In this document: positions 28,736 through 36,330 of the stretch, piece by piece
How the letters are laid out: each line of letters opens with the position of its first letter
Numbering within the stretch: position 1 is the stretch's first letter
Source of the DNA: Aromatoleum evansii
GTDB taxonomy: Bacteria; Pseudomonadota; Gammaproteobacteria; Burkholderiales; Rhodocyclaceae
DNA length: 47,841 bases
Reading direction: 5' to 3'
Assembly: GCF_012910805.1 (NCBI RefSeq)
Contig: NZ_WTVK01000042.1
Span: forward strand, 1 to 47,841
The notes under the pieces: generated by a model
What the model was told of the DNA's origin: nothing
The model's database searches: none
Seen by the model: only the letters and a program-made list of their open reading frames with translations
Program-made: the position numbers and the translations under genes

Positions 28736-31171
28736 ATGGTCGACCTGCGCCCACTGGCGGCGGACCGCCTTCGGGTTCGCTGTGCACCCGATATATTCGA
28801 GTTTGCCGATACCGCTAAGCTTCCGGATCTGCCTGGCGGGATAGGGCAGGGGCGGGCAGAGGAGGCGTTGCGGTTCGGTCTTGCAATGCGCCAGCCCGGT
28901 TACCACGTCTACGTGCTTGGCGAGCCGGGAACCGGGCGACATGCCACGGTTTTTCGCTTGCTGCGAGAAGTTGCGGCCGGCGGTCCGGTTCCCCCCGATC
29001 TGTGCTATCTGCACAATTTCGACGATCCGCAGCGACCCCGCCTTCTGACCCTGAGTGCAGGCCGGGGGGCGCAACTGCGCGGCGACATGCTCGCGCTCAT
29101 CGCCGATCTCGGTCCGGCAATCGAGGCGGCGCTCGCAAGCGAGACTTACGGCAACCGCGTCGAATCCCTGCAGGATGCGCACAAGACGCGGGAAGACGGG
29201 GCGCTGCACGAGCTCGGGGAGGCATGTGCGGCCGATGGGGTGTCGCTACTGCAGACGCCGGACGGTTTCGTGTTTGCGCCGACGAAGGACGGGGAGGCGA
29301 TGTCCCCCGAGGCTTTCGACGCACTTCCTCCCGAAACGCGGGCGGAGGTCGAGAAGAAGGTGGGGGCGTGGAGCGATCGCCTGGCGGATCTGCTCGAACA
29401 GTTCCCCGGCTGGCGCAAGGAGCTGCACGAGGCGATGAAGCGGGCCGCCTGCGATGCCCTGACGCCCGCAGTTACGCACTTGATGCGCGGGTTGCGCGAG
29501 CGCTACGCGGATCTTCCAGCCGTGCTGGGCTTCTTCGATTCGATCCGGAAGGAGATCCTCGCCAGCGGCAGCGACTGGGCTGCACAGGAAGGCGGCGAGG
29601 ACGAAGGGGCGGAGGACGAGGCACGAACGAAATTCCACCGATATCAGGTCAAGCTGCTGGTCGATCACTCTGCCACATGCGGTGCTCCGGTCGTCTGCGA
29701 GGATAATCCGACCTTCGGCAATCTGATCGGGCGCATCGAGCACATCTCCCAGCTGGGAACGCTCGTGACCAATTTCAGCCTGATTCGTGCCGGAGCCCTC
29801 CATCGGGCGTGCGGGGGATATCTGGTGTTGGATGTCGAGCGGCTCCTTGGGCAGCCCTTTGCGTGGGAAGGGTTGAAACGTGCGTTGCGTGCGCGAGAGA
29901 TCCGTATCGAGCCTCCGGCGGAAGCGCAGGGCTGGAGCAACATGCTCACTCTGGAACCGGAGTCCATCCCGTGCGACGTCAAAGTGATACTTGTCGGTGA
30001 CCGCGAGCTGTTCTACCTGCTTACGGAGAACGATCCGGACTTTCCGGAGTTGTTCAAGGTGGCAGCCGACTTCGACGAGGATATGCCTCGCAACGATGCC
30101 AATGTTGCGCATTACGCTGCCTTGCTCGCGATGCTCGGGCGAGCGTCGGACCTGTTGCCCTTCGACCGGACCGGCATTGCGCGCCTGGTGGAGCATGGCG
30201 CGCGACTCGCAGAAGATTCCGGGCGGCTCAGTCTGGAGACGCGCTTGCTGACGGACGTGATGCGTGAAGCGGATTTCCATGCACGCGCCGCACAGTTGCC
30301 CGCGGTAGGCTGTGTGCAGGTGGATGCGGCGATCGCATCCCGCTCGCGGCGATTCGGGCGATACGCCGAGCGGGTGCTCGAATCGATGGTGGAAGGTACA
30401 ACGCTTATTTCCACCACGGGCGCGCGCTGCGGCCAGATAAATGCCCTGGTCGTCGTCGAACTCGCCGGCGAGCAATTCGGCCATCCTGTGCGCATTACGG
30501 CCACGGCGCGGCTCGGAGAGGGGGATGTCGTCGACATCGAACGTGAAACCGAGCTTGGCGGGGCGATTCATTCCAAGGGCGTTCTGATCCTCTCCGCTTT
30601 TCTCGGCGCCCGCTATGCGCGCCATCAGCCGCTGTCGCTGTCGGCCAGCCTGGTATTCGAGCAATCCTATTCCCCGGTCGAGGGGGATTCCGCGTCACTG
30701 GCCGAACTCTGTGCCTTGTTGTCTGCGCTGGCCCAGGTTCCCATCCGCCAGTCCTTCGCGGTGACCGGTTCGGTCAACCAGTTCGGCGAGGTCCAGGCGA
30801 TCGGCGGTGTGAACGAGAAGATCGAGGGATTCTTCGACCTTTGCGTCGCTCGCGGCCTGACAGGCGAGCAGGGGGTGGTCATACCGCGGGCGAGCGTTCG
30901 CCATCTCATGCTGCGCGAAGATGTCGTTGCGGCGGCACGCGAGGGGCTTTTCCGCGTCCATGCCGTCGCGACCGTGGATGAGGCCATGGAGATCCTCACC
31001 GGTTTGCCGGTCGGGATTGCAGACGCGAAGGGCGTGATGCCGCGGGAAACCGTCAACTACAAGGTCGCGGCGGCCTTGACGGCGATGACCACGGCAAAGC
31101 ACGCGTTCGATCATGGCAGCGACGGGCGCCACGCACGCTTGCGACGGCGGCATGACAGCAGTCAGGAATGA
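28736..31171 (+). CDS. Lon-like ATP-dependent protease (LonB/YcbZ type, AAA_32)
   Basis: A cytosolic AAA+ protease of 811 residues. The N-terminal part holds a Walker A-like loop GEPGTGRHAT in which the usual lysine is Arg68. A long charged insertion (about 170-300) is followed by GGYLVLDVE, which looks like Walker B. The C-terminal S16 protease domain has catalytic Ser652 (EGDSASL) and Lys695 (GGVNEKIEGF). They are 43 residues apart, the same spacing as in E. coli Lon. There is no Lon N-terminal substrate domain, as expected for the YcbZ-like group. GGGAG precedes the ATG. It is the last chromosomal gene before the island junction. Confidence 0.92.
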   Translation: MVDLRPLAADRLRVRCAPDIFEFADTAKLPDLPGGIGQGRAEEALRFGLAMRQPGYHVYVLGEPGTGRHATVFRLLREVAAGGPVPPDLCYLHNFDDPQRPRLLTLSAGRGAQLRGDMLALIADLGPAIEAALASETYGNRVESLQDAHKTREDGALHELGEACAADGVSLLQTPDGFVFAPTKDGEAMSPEAFDALPPETRAEVEKKVGAWSDRLADLLEQFPGWRKELHEAMKRAACDALTPAVTHLMRGLRERYADLPAVLGFFDSIRKEILASGSDWAAQEGGEDEGAEDEARTKFHRYQVKLLVDHSATCGAPVVCEDNPTFGNLIGRIEHISQLGTLVTNFSLIRAGALHRACGGYLVLDVERLLGQPFAWEGLKRALRAREIRIEPPAEAQGWSNMLTLEPESIPCDVKVILVGDRELFYLLTENDPDFPELFKVAADFDEDMPRNDANVAHYAALLAMLGRASDLLPFDRTGIARLVEHGARLAEDSGRLSLETRLLTDVMREADFHARAAQLPAVGCVQVDAAIASRSRRFGRYAERVLESMVEGTTLISTTGARCGQINALVVVELAGEQFGHPVRITATARLGEGDVVDIERETELGGAIHSKGVLILSAFLGARYARHQPLSLSASLVFEQSYSPVEGDSASLAELCALLSALAQVPIRQSFAVTGSVNQFGEVQAIGGVNEKIEGFFDLCVARGLTGEQGVVIPRASVRHLMLREDVVAAAREGLFRVHAVATVDEAMEILTGLPVGIADAKGVMPRETVNYKVAAALTAMTTAKHAFDHGSDGRHARLRRRHDSSQE

Positions 31172-31234
31172 GGTTCCGATGCGGCCGCTGCTGCCGCGTT
31201 GGGGTGGTAGCCGCGGGAATGTCGGGAGTGCCGA

Positions 31235-31272
31235 AAGCAAATGGGCCACCTCGAGAGGTGGCCCATTTGCTT
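31235..31272. terminator. strong bidirectional terminator
   Basis: An 18-bp perfect inverted repeat (arms 31235-31252 and 31255-31272) has runs of T/A at both ends (TTTGCTT on either strand). It lies between the Lon-like gene and the 3' end of the tRNA remnant, which is read toward it. Confidence 0.8.
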
Positions 31273-31280
31273 GGCTTTAC

Positions 31281-31331
31281 TGGCTCCCCGACCTGGGCTC
31301 GAACCAGGGACACACGGATTAACAGTCCGTG
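31281..31331 (-). tRNA. 3' part of tRNA-Asn(GUU); 5' half missing, island attachment site
   Basis: Read on the minus strand, this contains an intact anticodon arm (stem ACGGA/TCCGT, loop CTGTTAA, anticodon GTT at 31321-31323), variable loop, T-arm (GGTTCGAGCC core), the acceptor 3' strand TCGGGGA, discriminator G and CCA (31281-31283). The expected 5' half (acceptor TCCCCGA and a normal D-arm) is absent: the sequence to the right cannot pair with the acceptor strand. It is therefore a fragment left where an element integrated into the gene, with the crossover in or next to the anticodon arm. A functional copy should exist at the far end of the island. Confidence 0.75.
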
Positions 31332-31436
31332 AGAGTGGTTACGATACTCGGCCACCAAACTAGGCATCGAAATGGCTTTCGTGGACGCAGGGCTTCGCTT
31401 GCGAGGCCCGAGGTGGGACCAGATGGGCACCAGATA

Positions 31437-31499
31437 CGCTCGTATGGACCGGAAGCGCAGTGTCGGGACGCTGTTCTGCGACTTGGTCGGGGAGCGGTG
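31437..31499 (+). repeat. diverged 64-bp direct repeat, copy 1
   Basis: This stretch, with core TATGGACCGGAAGCGCAG and end GGTCGGGGAGCGGTG, matches 35162-35225 in the same orientation with about 8 differences, one of them a 1-nt gap, over 64 positions (about 87% identical by eye). Weaker similarity extends leftward (GAGACCAG/GGGACCAG). It starts about 105 bp inside the island from the tRNA remnant and ends at the stop codon of the next gene. Confidence 0.75.
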
Positions 31500-31904
31500 T
31501 TACGGTAGGGCTAATGCGGCCGTCAGGATTGGAGCGGTCGCCGCTCCACCGTGCAAGATGAACATGCGAGCTTGCCTGACTTGTTCAGGGGTCACATTCC
31601 CGGCCTTCTTCTTCCCCTGCTCATTGACCGCGATGCCCGCTTCACGGTTGAGCGCCTCATCTAACCCGGCGCGGGTTAGCGTGTAGCCGCTGCCATTCCA
31701 CTCGATCCAATCCATGTCCCGCCAGTAGCCGATCGCGCGATCCCGGTTAAGGAATCGAAGTGCGGCGCCATTCATGCTTCGGTCCGTTGTCAGATCCGAA
31801 ACCGAGGCCACATGCTGGACTACGAGAAAGCTTGCGAGCGTGTTGGCGCTCAGCTTCTTACCGCGGAGTTCGCAATCTTCACGATGCAACGTTAGTTGAG
31901 CCAT
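31500..31904 (-). CDS. uncharacterised island protein
   Basis: A 134-residue protein with no recognised domain. It is soluble and moderately charged, with a middle segment (FLNRDRAIGYWRDMDWIEWNGSGYTLTRAGLDEAL) that reads like a winged-helix wing followed by a helix. A DNA-binding role is possible but unproven. The start MAQLTLHRED at 31904 is chosen because GGGAG lies 8 nt upstream; an in-frame ATG at 31931 has no such site. It is the first island gene next to the attachment site. Confidence 0.6.
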   Translation of the reverse strand: MAQLTLHREDCELRGKKLSANTLASFLVVQHVASVSDLTTDRSMNGAALRFLNRDRAIGYWRDMDWIEWNGSGYTLTRAGLDEALNREAGIAVNEQGKKKAGNVTPEQVRQARMFILHGGAATAPILTAALALP

Positions 31905-32011
31905 GTCGTTTCTCCCGTGGATCTTCATCATCGAAGTGGGCGTGGAACATCACCCGCGAGTAATCCCCCTAGGGCACGCCGTAAGAGGGAATCGGTGTGC
32001 GAAGGTGAACG

Positions 32012-33307
32012 CTACTCGGCCACTGCTGCGAGTCGGTGCAAGGAGTCGATAGCCTCAAGTCCGGGTAGGGACTCTTGTGCGATCGCCTGCAACTCACCGA
32101 TAACCGCGGACATCGAGGTGGCCACCCGAACTAACTCAGCGTCTCGCTTCGACCAAATTTTCTGAATGGCGCGTTTCTCAGCTTCGAGGTCCATCCTCAT
32201 GCGTGAGAAAGAGTCCATCGTTGCGGCCACTTGCTGAACAAACCGCGGACTCGCCAAGTACTGGAAGAGCAACTCCACCCTTTCCCCCCGACATGTGTTC
32301 ATCTGCGCCACGCGACTGACCTCCAGAAGGATCACTCGTAGGGTCTCGGCGAGGGGCAGTACAAGATGAGGAGGTGTGATCCACACCTCGCTTACCCGGC
32401 CGAAGGGCTGTTCAAGTCCTCGCGGCATCGTCGTCGTCACAAGCACGGAAATCTCCGCTCCAGTCTGCTTTCGATCGTCCTTGAGCTTCTGCAACCACTT
32501 CTCCGACCAGTTTCCTGCGCGCTTCGCTTCCCAGACGATCCGCCCGCACTCGCGGCCAGAGGGTGTTCGCACCGTCTGCAGAACGTCGGCACCTCGCTGT
32601 CCTTTCTTCACTCCCGCGACAGAGTCGTGTGGAAAGGCCCCCGCCAACACATCTTCGAGCTCCAGCTCCAATACCTCGCCCTGAAGTTGCTGAGACCCTT
32701 GCTCAAGCTTGCGCCGCAAATCTTCGTTCGCGCGCTGTGCGTCCTCGATCTTCTTCTTGTACTCACCCTCAATCATCGCGATGCGCTGTGCCTGCCTCTG
32801 CCCAATCTCTTCGCGGATACGGGCGCGCTCGAGATCAAGTTTTCGGTTCAGCTCAAGTGCTAGCGCCTCTCGAGCGTCCTCTAGCTGTTTGCGTTCTTGC
32901 CGAAGCGAAAGCTCTTGCGCGCGGAACTCCTTTAGCTTCTCGTCTTTTGCAGCCAACTCACGGGTAAGCAGGAGCCTTTCCGTATCAAAGTCAGCAAGAG
33001 CTCTTGCCTTTCCCTCCTCGTGGGCTTCAGCCACCCGTCGCCGCGCCGCTTCTTCCGACCGTTGTGCTGCGAGCAACTGGTCTGAGATAGTCTTGAGCTG
33101 TTTGTCATACGTGAGCTTTGCTCTCCTGTCAGCTTCCTTGAACAGGGATTTCTCAAGCTCTTGGCGACGCAAACCCAATGCCGCATCAAATTCCGCTGCG
33201 TAGCGCTCGATGGTTTGACGGGTAATGCCGAGCTCCAAGGGATAGTGGTGCCCACACTTTGGGCAAACAATCTCCTCGCTCGCGGCGATGATTATATTGT
33301 CAGGCAT
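32012..33307 (-). CDS. DUF2130-family protein with zinc ribbon, coiled coil and PD-(D/E)xK-like core
   Basis: A 431-residue soluble protein. A CPKCGHHY half zinc-ribbon lies at 15-22, and a long coiled coil rich in Glu/Arg/Lys/Gln covers about 35-215. A compact domain follows in which Asp241 (GADVLQ) and Glu260-x-Lys262 (IVWEAKRAG) give the D...ExK pattern of restriction-endonuclease-like folds, and a helical tail ends the protein. This order is what I know as DUF2130. Function is not established; nuclease activity is an inference from the motif. Such proteins are often found on islands. Confidence 0.82.
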   Translation of the reverse strand: MPDNIIIAASEEIVCPKCGHHYPLELGITRQTIERYAAEFDAALGLRRQELEKSLFKEADRRAKLTYDKQLKTISDQLLAAQRSEEAARRRVAEAHEEGKARALADFDTERLLLTRELAAKDEKLKEFRAQELSLRQERKQLEDAREALALELNRKLDLERARIREEIGQRQAQRIAMIEGEYKKKIEDAQRANEDLRRKLEQGSQQLQGEVLELELEDVLAGAFPHDSVAGVKKGQRGADVLQTVRTPSGRECGRIVWEAKRAGNWSEKWLQKLKDDRKQTGAEISVLVTTTMPRGLEQPFGRVSEVWITPPHLVLPLAETLRVILLEVSRVAQMNTCRGERVELLFQYLASPRFVQQVAATMDSFSRMRMDLEAEKRAIQKIWSKRDAELVRVATSMSAVIGELQAIAQESLPGLEAIDSLHRLAAVAE

Positions 33308-33384
33308 TTCTTGACTCCCGCTATTACGACCAACAGAGCTCCTGCTGCCTTGCAGGAGGCGTGATAGGACAGCGCGCGACGTTC

Positions 33385-33819
33385 CTATCCGAGCGTCGGG
33401 GGAGAGGCTGCTAGCCGGGCGCCAGCGGACAGCCCTTCGGGTACGACGATCTCGCGAATGATGTCGGTGATTGCTGATTCGGTTGCCGGCTCCAGGGCAA
33501 TCTGGGCGGCGGAGTACTGGCTAGTCGTGAACCACCCATCATCAACGGGAATTCGCTTGCTCGATCCCACTGAATGGAGCGCGCGGTCCAGTGCCATCGC
33601 GTGAAGATTCCAAAAGTTGGCAGGGAAGGAAATCACTCCGGGACGCATAGCTAGCAGTCCCAATTCACGCCCGTCCGCCGTTCTGCTGAAATACATCAGC
33701 GTCTCACCGCGGTCTTTCCACTTGAAGCCGTGAGCAAGCAGGGTTTCATGCGTGCGTAGCGCCGCGCCTGACCTATCGCGTGCGATGAATTTGGTAAGCA
33801 GCTGCTGTTTCTTGGTCAT
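33385..33819 (-). CDS. uncharacterised island protein
   Basis: A 144-residue soluble protein that I do not recognise. Notable segments are THETLLAHGFKWKDRGETLMYF and VISFPANFWNLHAMALDRAL. The start MTKKQQLL at 33819 is preferred because AGGAGAAGG lies just upstream; ATG at 33840 is in frame but lacks a ribosome site. It is downstream of, and probably co-transcribed with, the 98-residue gene at 33853-34149 (33-nt gap). Confidence 0.6.
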   Translation of the reverse strand: MTKKQQLLTKFIARDRSGAALRTHETLLAHGFKWKDRGETLMYFSRTADGRELGLLAMRPGVISFPANFWNLHAMALDRALHSVGSSKRIPVDDGWFTTSQYSAAQIALEPATESAITDIIREIVVPEGLSAGARLAASPPTLG

Positions 33820-33852
33820 GATGGCCTTCTCCTGGGTCACTGCGGAAAGGGG

Positions 33853-34149
33853 TCAAACGATCTGTTCGATTTCAAATAGATACTTTTCCAAGGCTCCAGT
33901 GTCGTACATCCAAAGATATGCAATCTCACACTGTCGCCATTGAGGGGGCGACGGTTTCTCCAAGGAGTAAGGGAGATGAACGATCGCGTCCGCGGACATG
34001 TCGTACTCGCGCGCGACAGCCTTCAGCGCGACAAGCACGCGCAGCGTTTCCTTCAGTCGGACATGCGAGGTCTTGGCGATGAGGTCGTGGAGGCGCAGAT
34101 GCGGTAGGCCACCGATTGCTGCCGAATGCAACTTTGTCACTTGGGCCAT
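33853..34149 (-). CDS. uncharacterised small island protein
   Basis: A 98-residue protein with no recognised domain. It contains a leucine/valine-rich helix (VRLKETLRVLVALKAVAREYDMS) and an aromatic C-terminal part (EIAYLWMYDTGALEKYLF). The start MAQVTKLH at 34149 has GGAG about 7 nt upstream. Like the 134-residue protein near the junction it begins MAQ, but I see no further similarity. It is the first gene of a two-gene unit. Confidence 0.58.
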   Translation of the reverse strand: MAQVTKLHSAAIGGLPHLRLHDLIAKTSHVRLKETLRVLVALKAVAREYDMSADAIVHLPYSLEKPSPPQWRQCEIAYLWMYDTGALEKYLFEIEQIV

Positions 34150-34228
34150 TGCAGTCTCCTCATGCAACATAAGAAAAAACGGAAGCAATCGCCTCTCGAA
34201 GCCGAGCAGGGATCACTTCCGTTCCGGA

Positions 34229-34284
34229 TGCCACAATAAAAAGCGAACCGGGCGGGACAGCCGCCGGGTTCGCTTTGTGTGGCA
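34229..34284 (-). terminator. large hairpin with T-run on the minus strand
   Basis: Inner arms AAGCGAACC and GGTTCGCTT (34241-34249, 34267-34275) continue into GGCGG/CCGCC. The outer 7-bp arms TGCCACA/TGTGGCA bracket the structure. On the minus strand the inner hairpin is followed by TTTTTATT, so it looks like an intrinsic terminator for transcripts coming from the right. No clear minus-strand gene ends just upstream of it. Confidence 0.65.
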
Positions 34285-34419
34285 CATTATACCGATGTAA
34301 GGCGCGGTATTATGCGGCAGAAATGAAGCTTGAAAGTTGCTGATCTATAAGGGTAAATTGTAAGTTCTTCAGGTGTTGGCGTTAAAACCCTAACGCTTAT
34401 AGGGAGCGGAGATCGAGTC

Positions 34420-35088
34420 ATGTCCCGACCAATCGCACCTCTTCTCAGCGATTCTCCAAGCCGCCGCAGCGTAGATCGTTGCAATCGCACCGTGAAGTGG
34501 GTGAGCCGTCGCCTGCGGCAGGATGAACGTGATGAACAGGAAGCACCGCTTACCCGCTCCAATCGAGGGGCCATCAGTGCCTTTCCTGCGGGAAGGTTTC
34601 GAGCCCTTTCAGTTGTTAAAATCTATGAGAATTCAACTAGAAACACTGCGGTAAATGTTGCCGCTGAGCGGCGAAAGGTCATTGCGGAATGGCTTGCGCT
34701 GGAAGGAGAGTGGTGGTCTTTGTTCGAGCCACCGGGTCCTATTCCTCATACCTTGACACGCATGATCGCCAAGATCTCGCGGTGGCTGGATGAGACCCTC
34801 GACCCTCTCGAGCGAAGACGATTGCTTGGCTACCTTCGACAGTGCAAGCTAGAACCTGCACGCTCAAAGACAGTTCGAGTTACGTTGAAACCTGAGCTCT
34901 ACGAGGAAGTCACTCAAGGGGTACCGCCAAAACAACGCCATCAATTTGTCGCTGCCTTGTTGTCGTGGGCAGCCGCATCGTCGGAGGCAAGAGCGGCAGT
35001 TTTCGCAAAGCTCGGGCTCAGACAGAAGGGTGGGTACGGTCAAGGCATGCTAGCCGATCCGTTGGATGGGCGAACTGAGAGCCCTTGA
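34420..35088 (+). CDS. uncharacterised island protein
   Basis: A 222-residue basic protein that I do not recognise. The N-terminal 60 residues are Arg/Ser-rich and may be disordered. The C-terminal part (TVRVTLKPELYEEVTQGV, then RHQFVAALLSWAA) alternates a strand-like and helical pattern as in ribbon-helix-helix DNA-binding proteins, but this is only a resemblance. GGAG-CGGAG precedes the ATG. It is the only plus-strand gene in the left part of the island, and direct repeat copy 2 begins 73 nt after its stop. Confidence 0.55.
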   Translation: MSRPIAPLLSDSPSRRSVDRCNRTVKWVSRRLRQDERDEQEAPLTRSNRGAISAFPAGRFRALSVVKIYENSTRNTAVNVAAERRKVIAEWLALEGEWWSLFEPPGPIPHTLTRMIAKISRWLDETLDPLERRRLLGYLRQCKLEPARSKTVRVTLKPELYEEVTQGVPPKQRHQFVAALLSWAAASSEARAAVFAKLGLRQKGGYGQGMLADPLDGRTESP

Positions 35089-35161
35089 GGTTAGTGAATC
35101 GCAAGGGCTTCCTTGGGCGCTCGATTTTGCTTGCAGTGCCCAAAGTGAGACCAGACAGATG

Positions 35162-35225
35162 CGCTTGTATGGACCGGAGGCGCAGGTGTCCGGACGCTGC
35201 CCTGCGACGTGGTCGGGAAGCGGTG
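35162..35225 (+). repeat. diverged 64-bp direct repeat, copy 2
   Basis: This matches 31437-31499 in the same orientation (TATGGACCGGA, GGACGCTG, TGCGAC and GGTCGGG blocks shared). The copies enclose about 3.7 kb carrying five genes. Confidence 0.75.
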
Positions 35226-35273
35226 GCCCGGCAGGGCAGGGGGCAGTCCGCGCGGGAAGGGTTCTTCGGAGAG

Positions 35274-35489
35274 CTATCGCACCTTATGAACGGTGGAAAA
35301 CCCAATCAACGCCCCAAGAGCGACGCCAACTAAGTCGTAAACGACATAACGATTACTACCAAAAGCAAGCGCGACAAAGAGCATTGCGAGAGTAGCAACT
35401 ATTACGCCAAGGCGGCTGTTGGCTACCCCGCCGACAATAATCGCCGGAACGCAGTGAGCAAATCCAATAAGTAATATAGCGAGACTCAT
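35274..35489 (-). CDS. small membrane protein
   Basis: A 71-residue protein that is almost entirely hydrophobic, with two or three membrane segments (AILLIGFAHCVPAIIVGGV, then LGVIVATLAMLFVALAF, then VGVALGALIGF). It begins 7 nt after the stop of the 135-residue gene, so the two are co-transcribed. The ribosome site is weak (AGGTAG). The region is clearly AT-richer than its surroundings. Function unknown; small two-TM partners of this kind occur in toxin and defence modules, but nothing here proves that. Confidence 0.55.
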   Translation of the reverse strand: MSLAILLIGFAHCVPAIIVGGVANSRLGVIVATLAMLFVALAFGSNRYVVYDLVGVALGALIGFSTVHKVR

Positions 35490-35496
35490 AGTCTAC

Positions 35497-35904
35497 CTAG
35501 AAAGAGTTCCCGATGAACTGGACTGCAAGCCTTCTCAGCGACGAAAAATCATTTCGCGTCGACACCTCATGCCCAGCTCGAGCTGCCGCAATAATAATGG
35601 GTTCGTAAGTCGGTTCTTCAACGATTCTCGAAAGCCGGGCTAGCTGCTCATCGCCATCTGACATGTTGCCGAAGTACATATCTAATGCATTTTCGACAAT
35701 TTTATCTGAAACGTTCATGTGCTTTGCGCCGGCGACTGCGAACCCGTAAATTACTGCTAAATTTCTTTCGTCATATACTGGAGGGGTTGTCGCGCCGCCC
35801 TCTGCTACGAGCCCGACCTCCGCGGCAAACCTTTCGTTTAAACCGAAGATGATGCCTGCAAGATGGGCAGATTTTTTCTTATCAGCTCCGAAGCCAAACA
35901 TCAC
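35497..35904 (-). CDS. uncharacterised island protein
   Basis: A 135-residue soluble protein that I do not recognise (starts MMFGFGADKKKSAHLAG). AAAGGA lies about 6 nt upstream of ATG 35904. It is coupled to the small membrane protein gene downstream. Lower GC content than the flanking genes suggests separate origin. Confidence 0.58.
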   Translation of the reverse strand: MMFGFGADKKKSAHLAGIIFGLNERFAAEVGLVAEGGATTPPVYDERNLAVIYGFAVAGAKHMNVSDKIVENALDMYFGNMSDGDEQLARLSRIVEEPTYEPIIIAAARAGHEVSTRNDFSSLRRLAVQFIGNSF

Positions 35905-36057
35905 GGGTCCTTTAAGTAAGTCAGAGTATATCTGTCGTAGGAAAAAGCAGTTGGTTATGCTCCACCGCTGATAATTAAAGTCACCTCCCAGCGATGAAGC
36001 TCCGGTGCGCCTTTTAAACGAGTGCCCCTGTCAGGAATGCTCGATAGCCCGATCCTC

Positions 36058-36330
36058 CTAAGCCTCCAATATCTTAAGCTGAGTGCACGCCGCGACATTA
36101 ATCTCGACGAACGCATTCCAATTGATTAGGCTCTGATACTTCGCTCGAAACTGCTCTTCAATTCGACATACGTCGGGGCGTGCGTCGTAAATCGAACACA
36201 AATTGGTTGACTCATCGAGGTGACGGCAAACGCCATCACCTCGATCAAGATGGAGCGTTTCCTCCGCAAGTCTGATGTGCCTGCAGCAAGCGCCGCAGGC
36301 GTCACAAGGGAATGCTGGAAGGGTCTTCAC
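36058..36330 (-). CDS. YkgJ-type cysteine-cluster protein
   Basis: A 90-residue protein of the zinc/iron-chelating YkgJ type. It has CDACGACC (Cys9, 12, 15, 16) followed by further cysteines at about 35, 45, 55 and 82 (CRHLD, NLCSIY, DVCRIEEQF), the expected metal-cluster pattern. The start is GTG at 36330 and overlaps the TGA of the upstream gene (GTGA), so translation is coupled. It is the last gene of the four-gene TerB operon. Family members are thought to bind a metal cluster; their biochemical role is poorly known. Confidence 0.8.
   Translation of the reverse strand: MKTLPAFPCDACGACCRHIRLAEETLHLDRGDGVCRHLDESTNLCSIYDARPDVCRIEEQFRAKYQSLINWNAFVEINVAACTQLKILEA

Noticed and set aside
31281-31356. 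A complete tRNA-Asn of 76 nt
   Set aside because: The bases at the 5' end cannot pair with the acceptor strand TCGGGGA and the D-loop lacks the GG pair. Only the 3' part is tRNA, although a chance GAGT/ACTC pairing mimics a D-stem.
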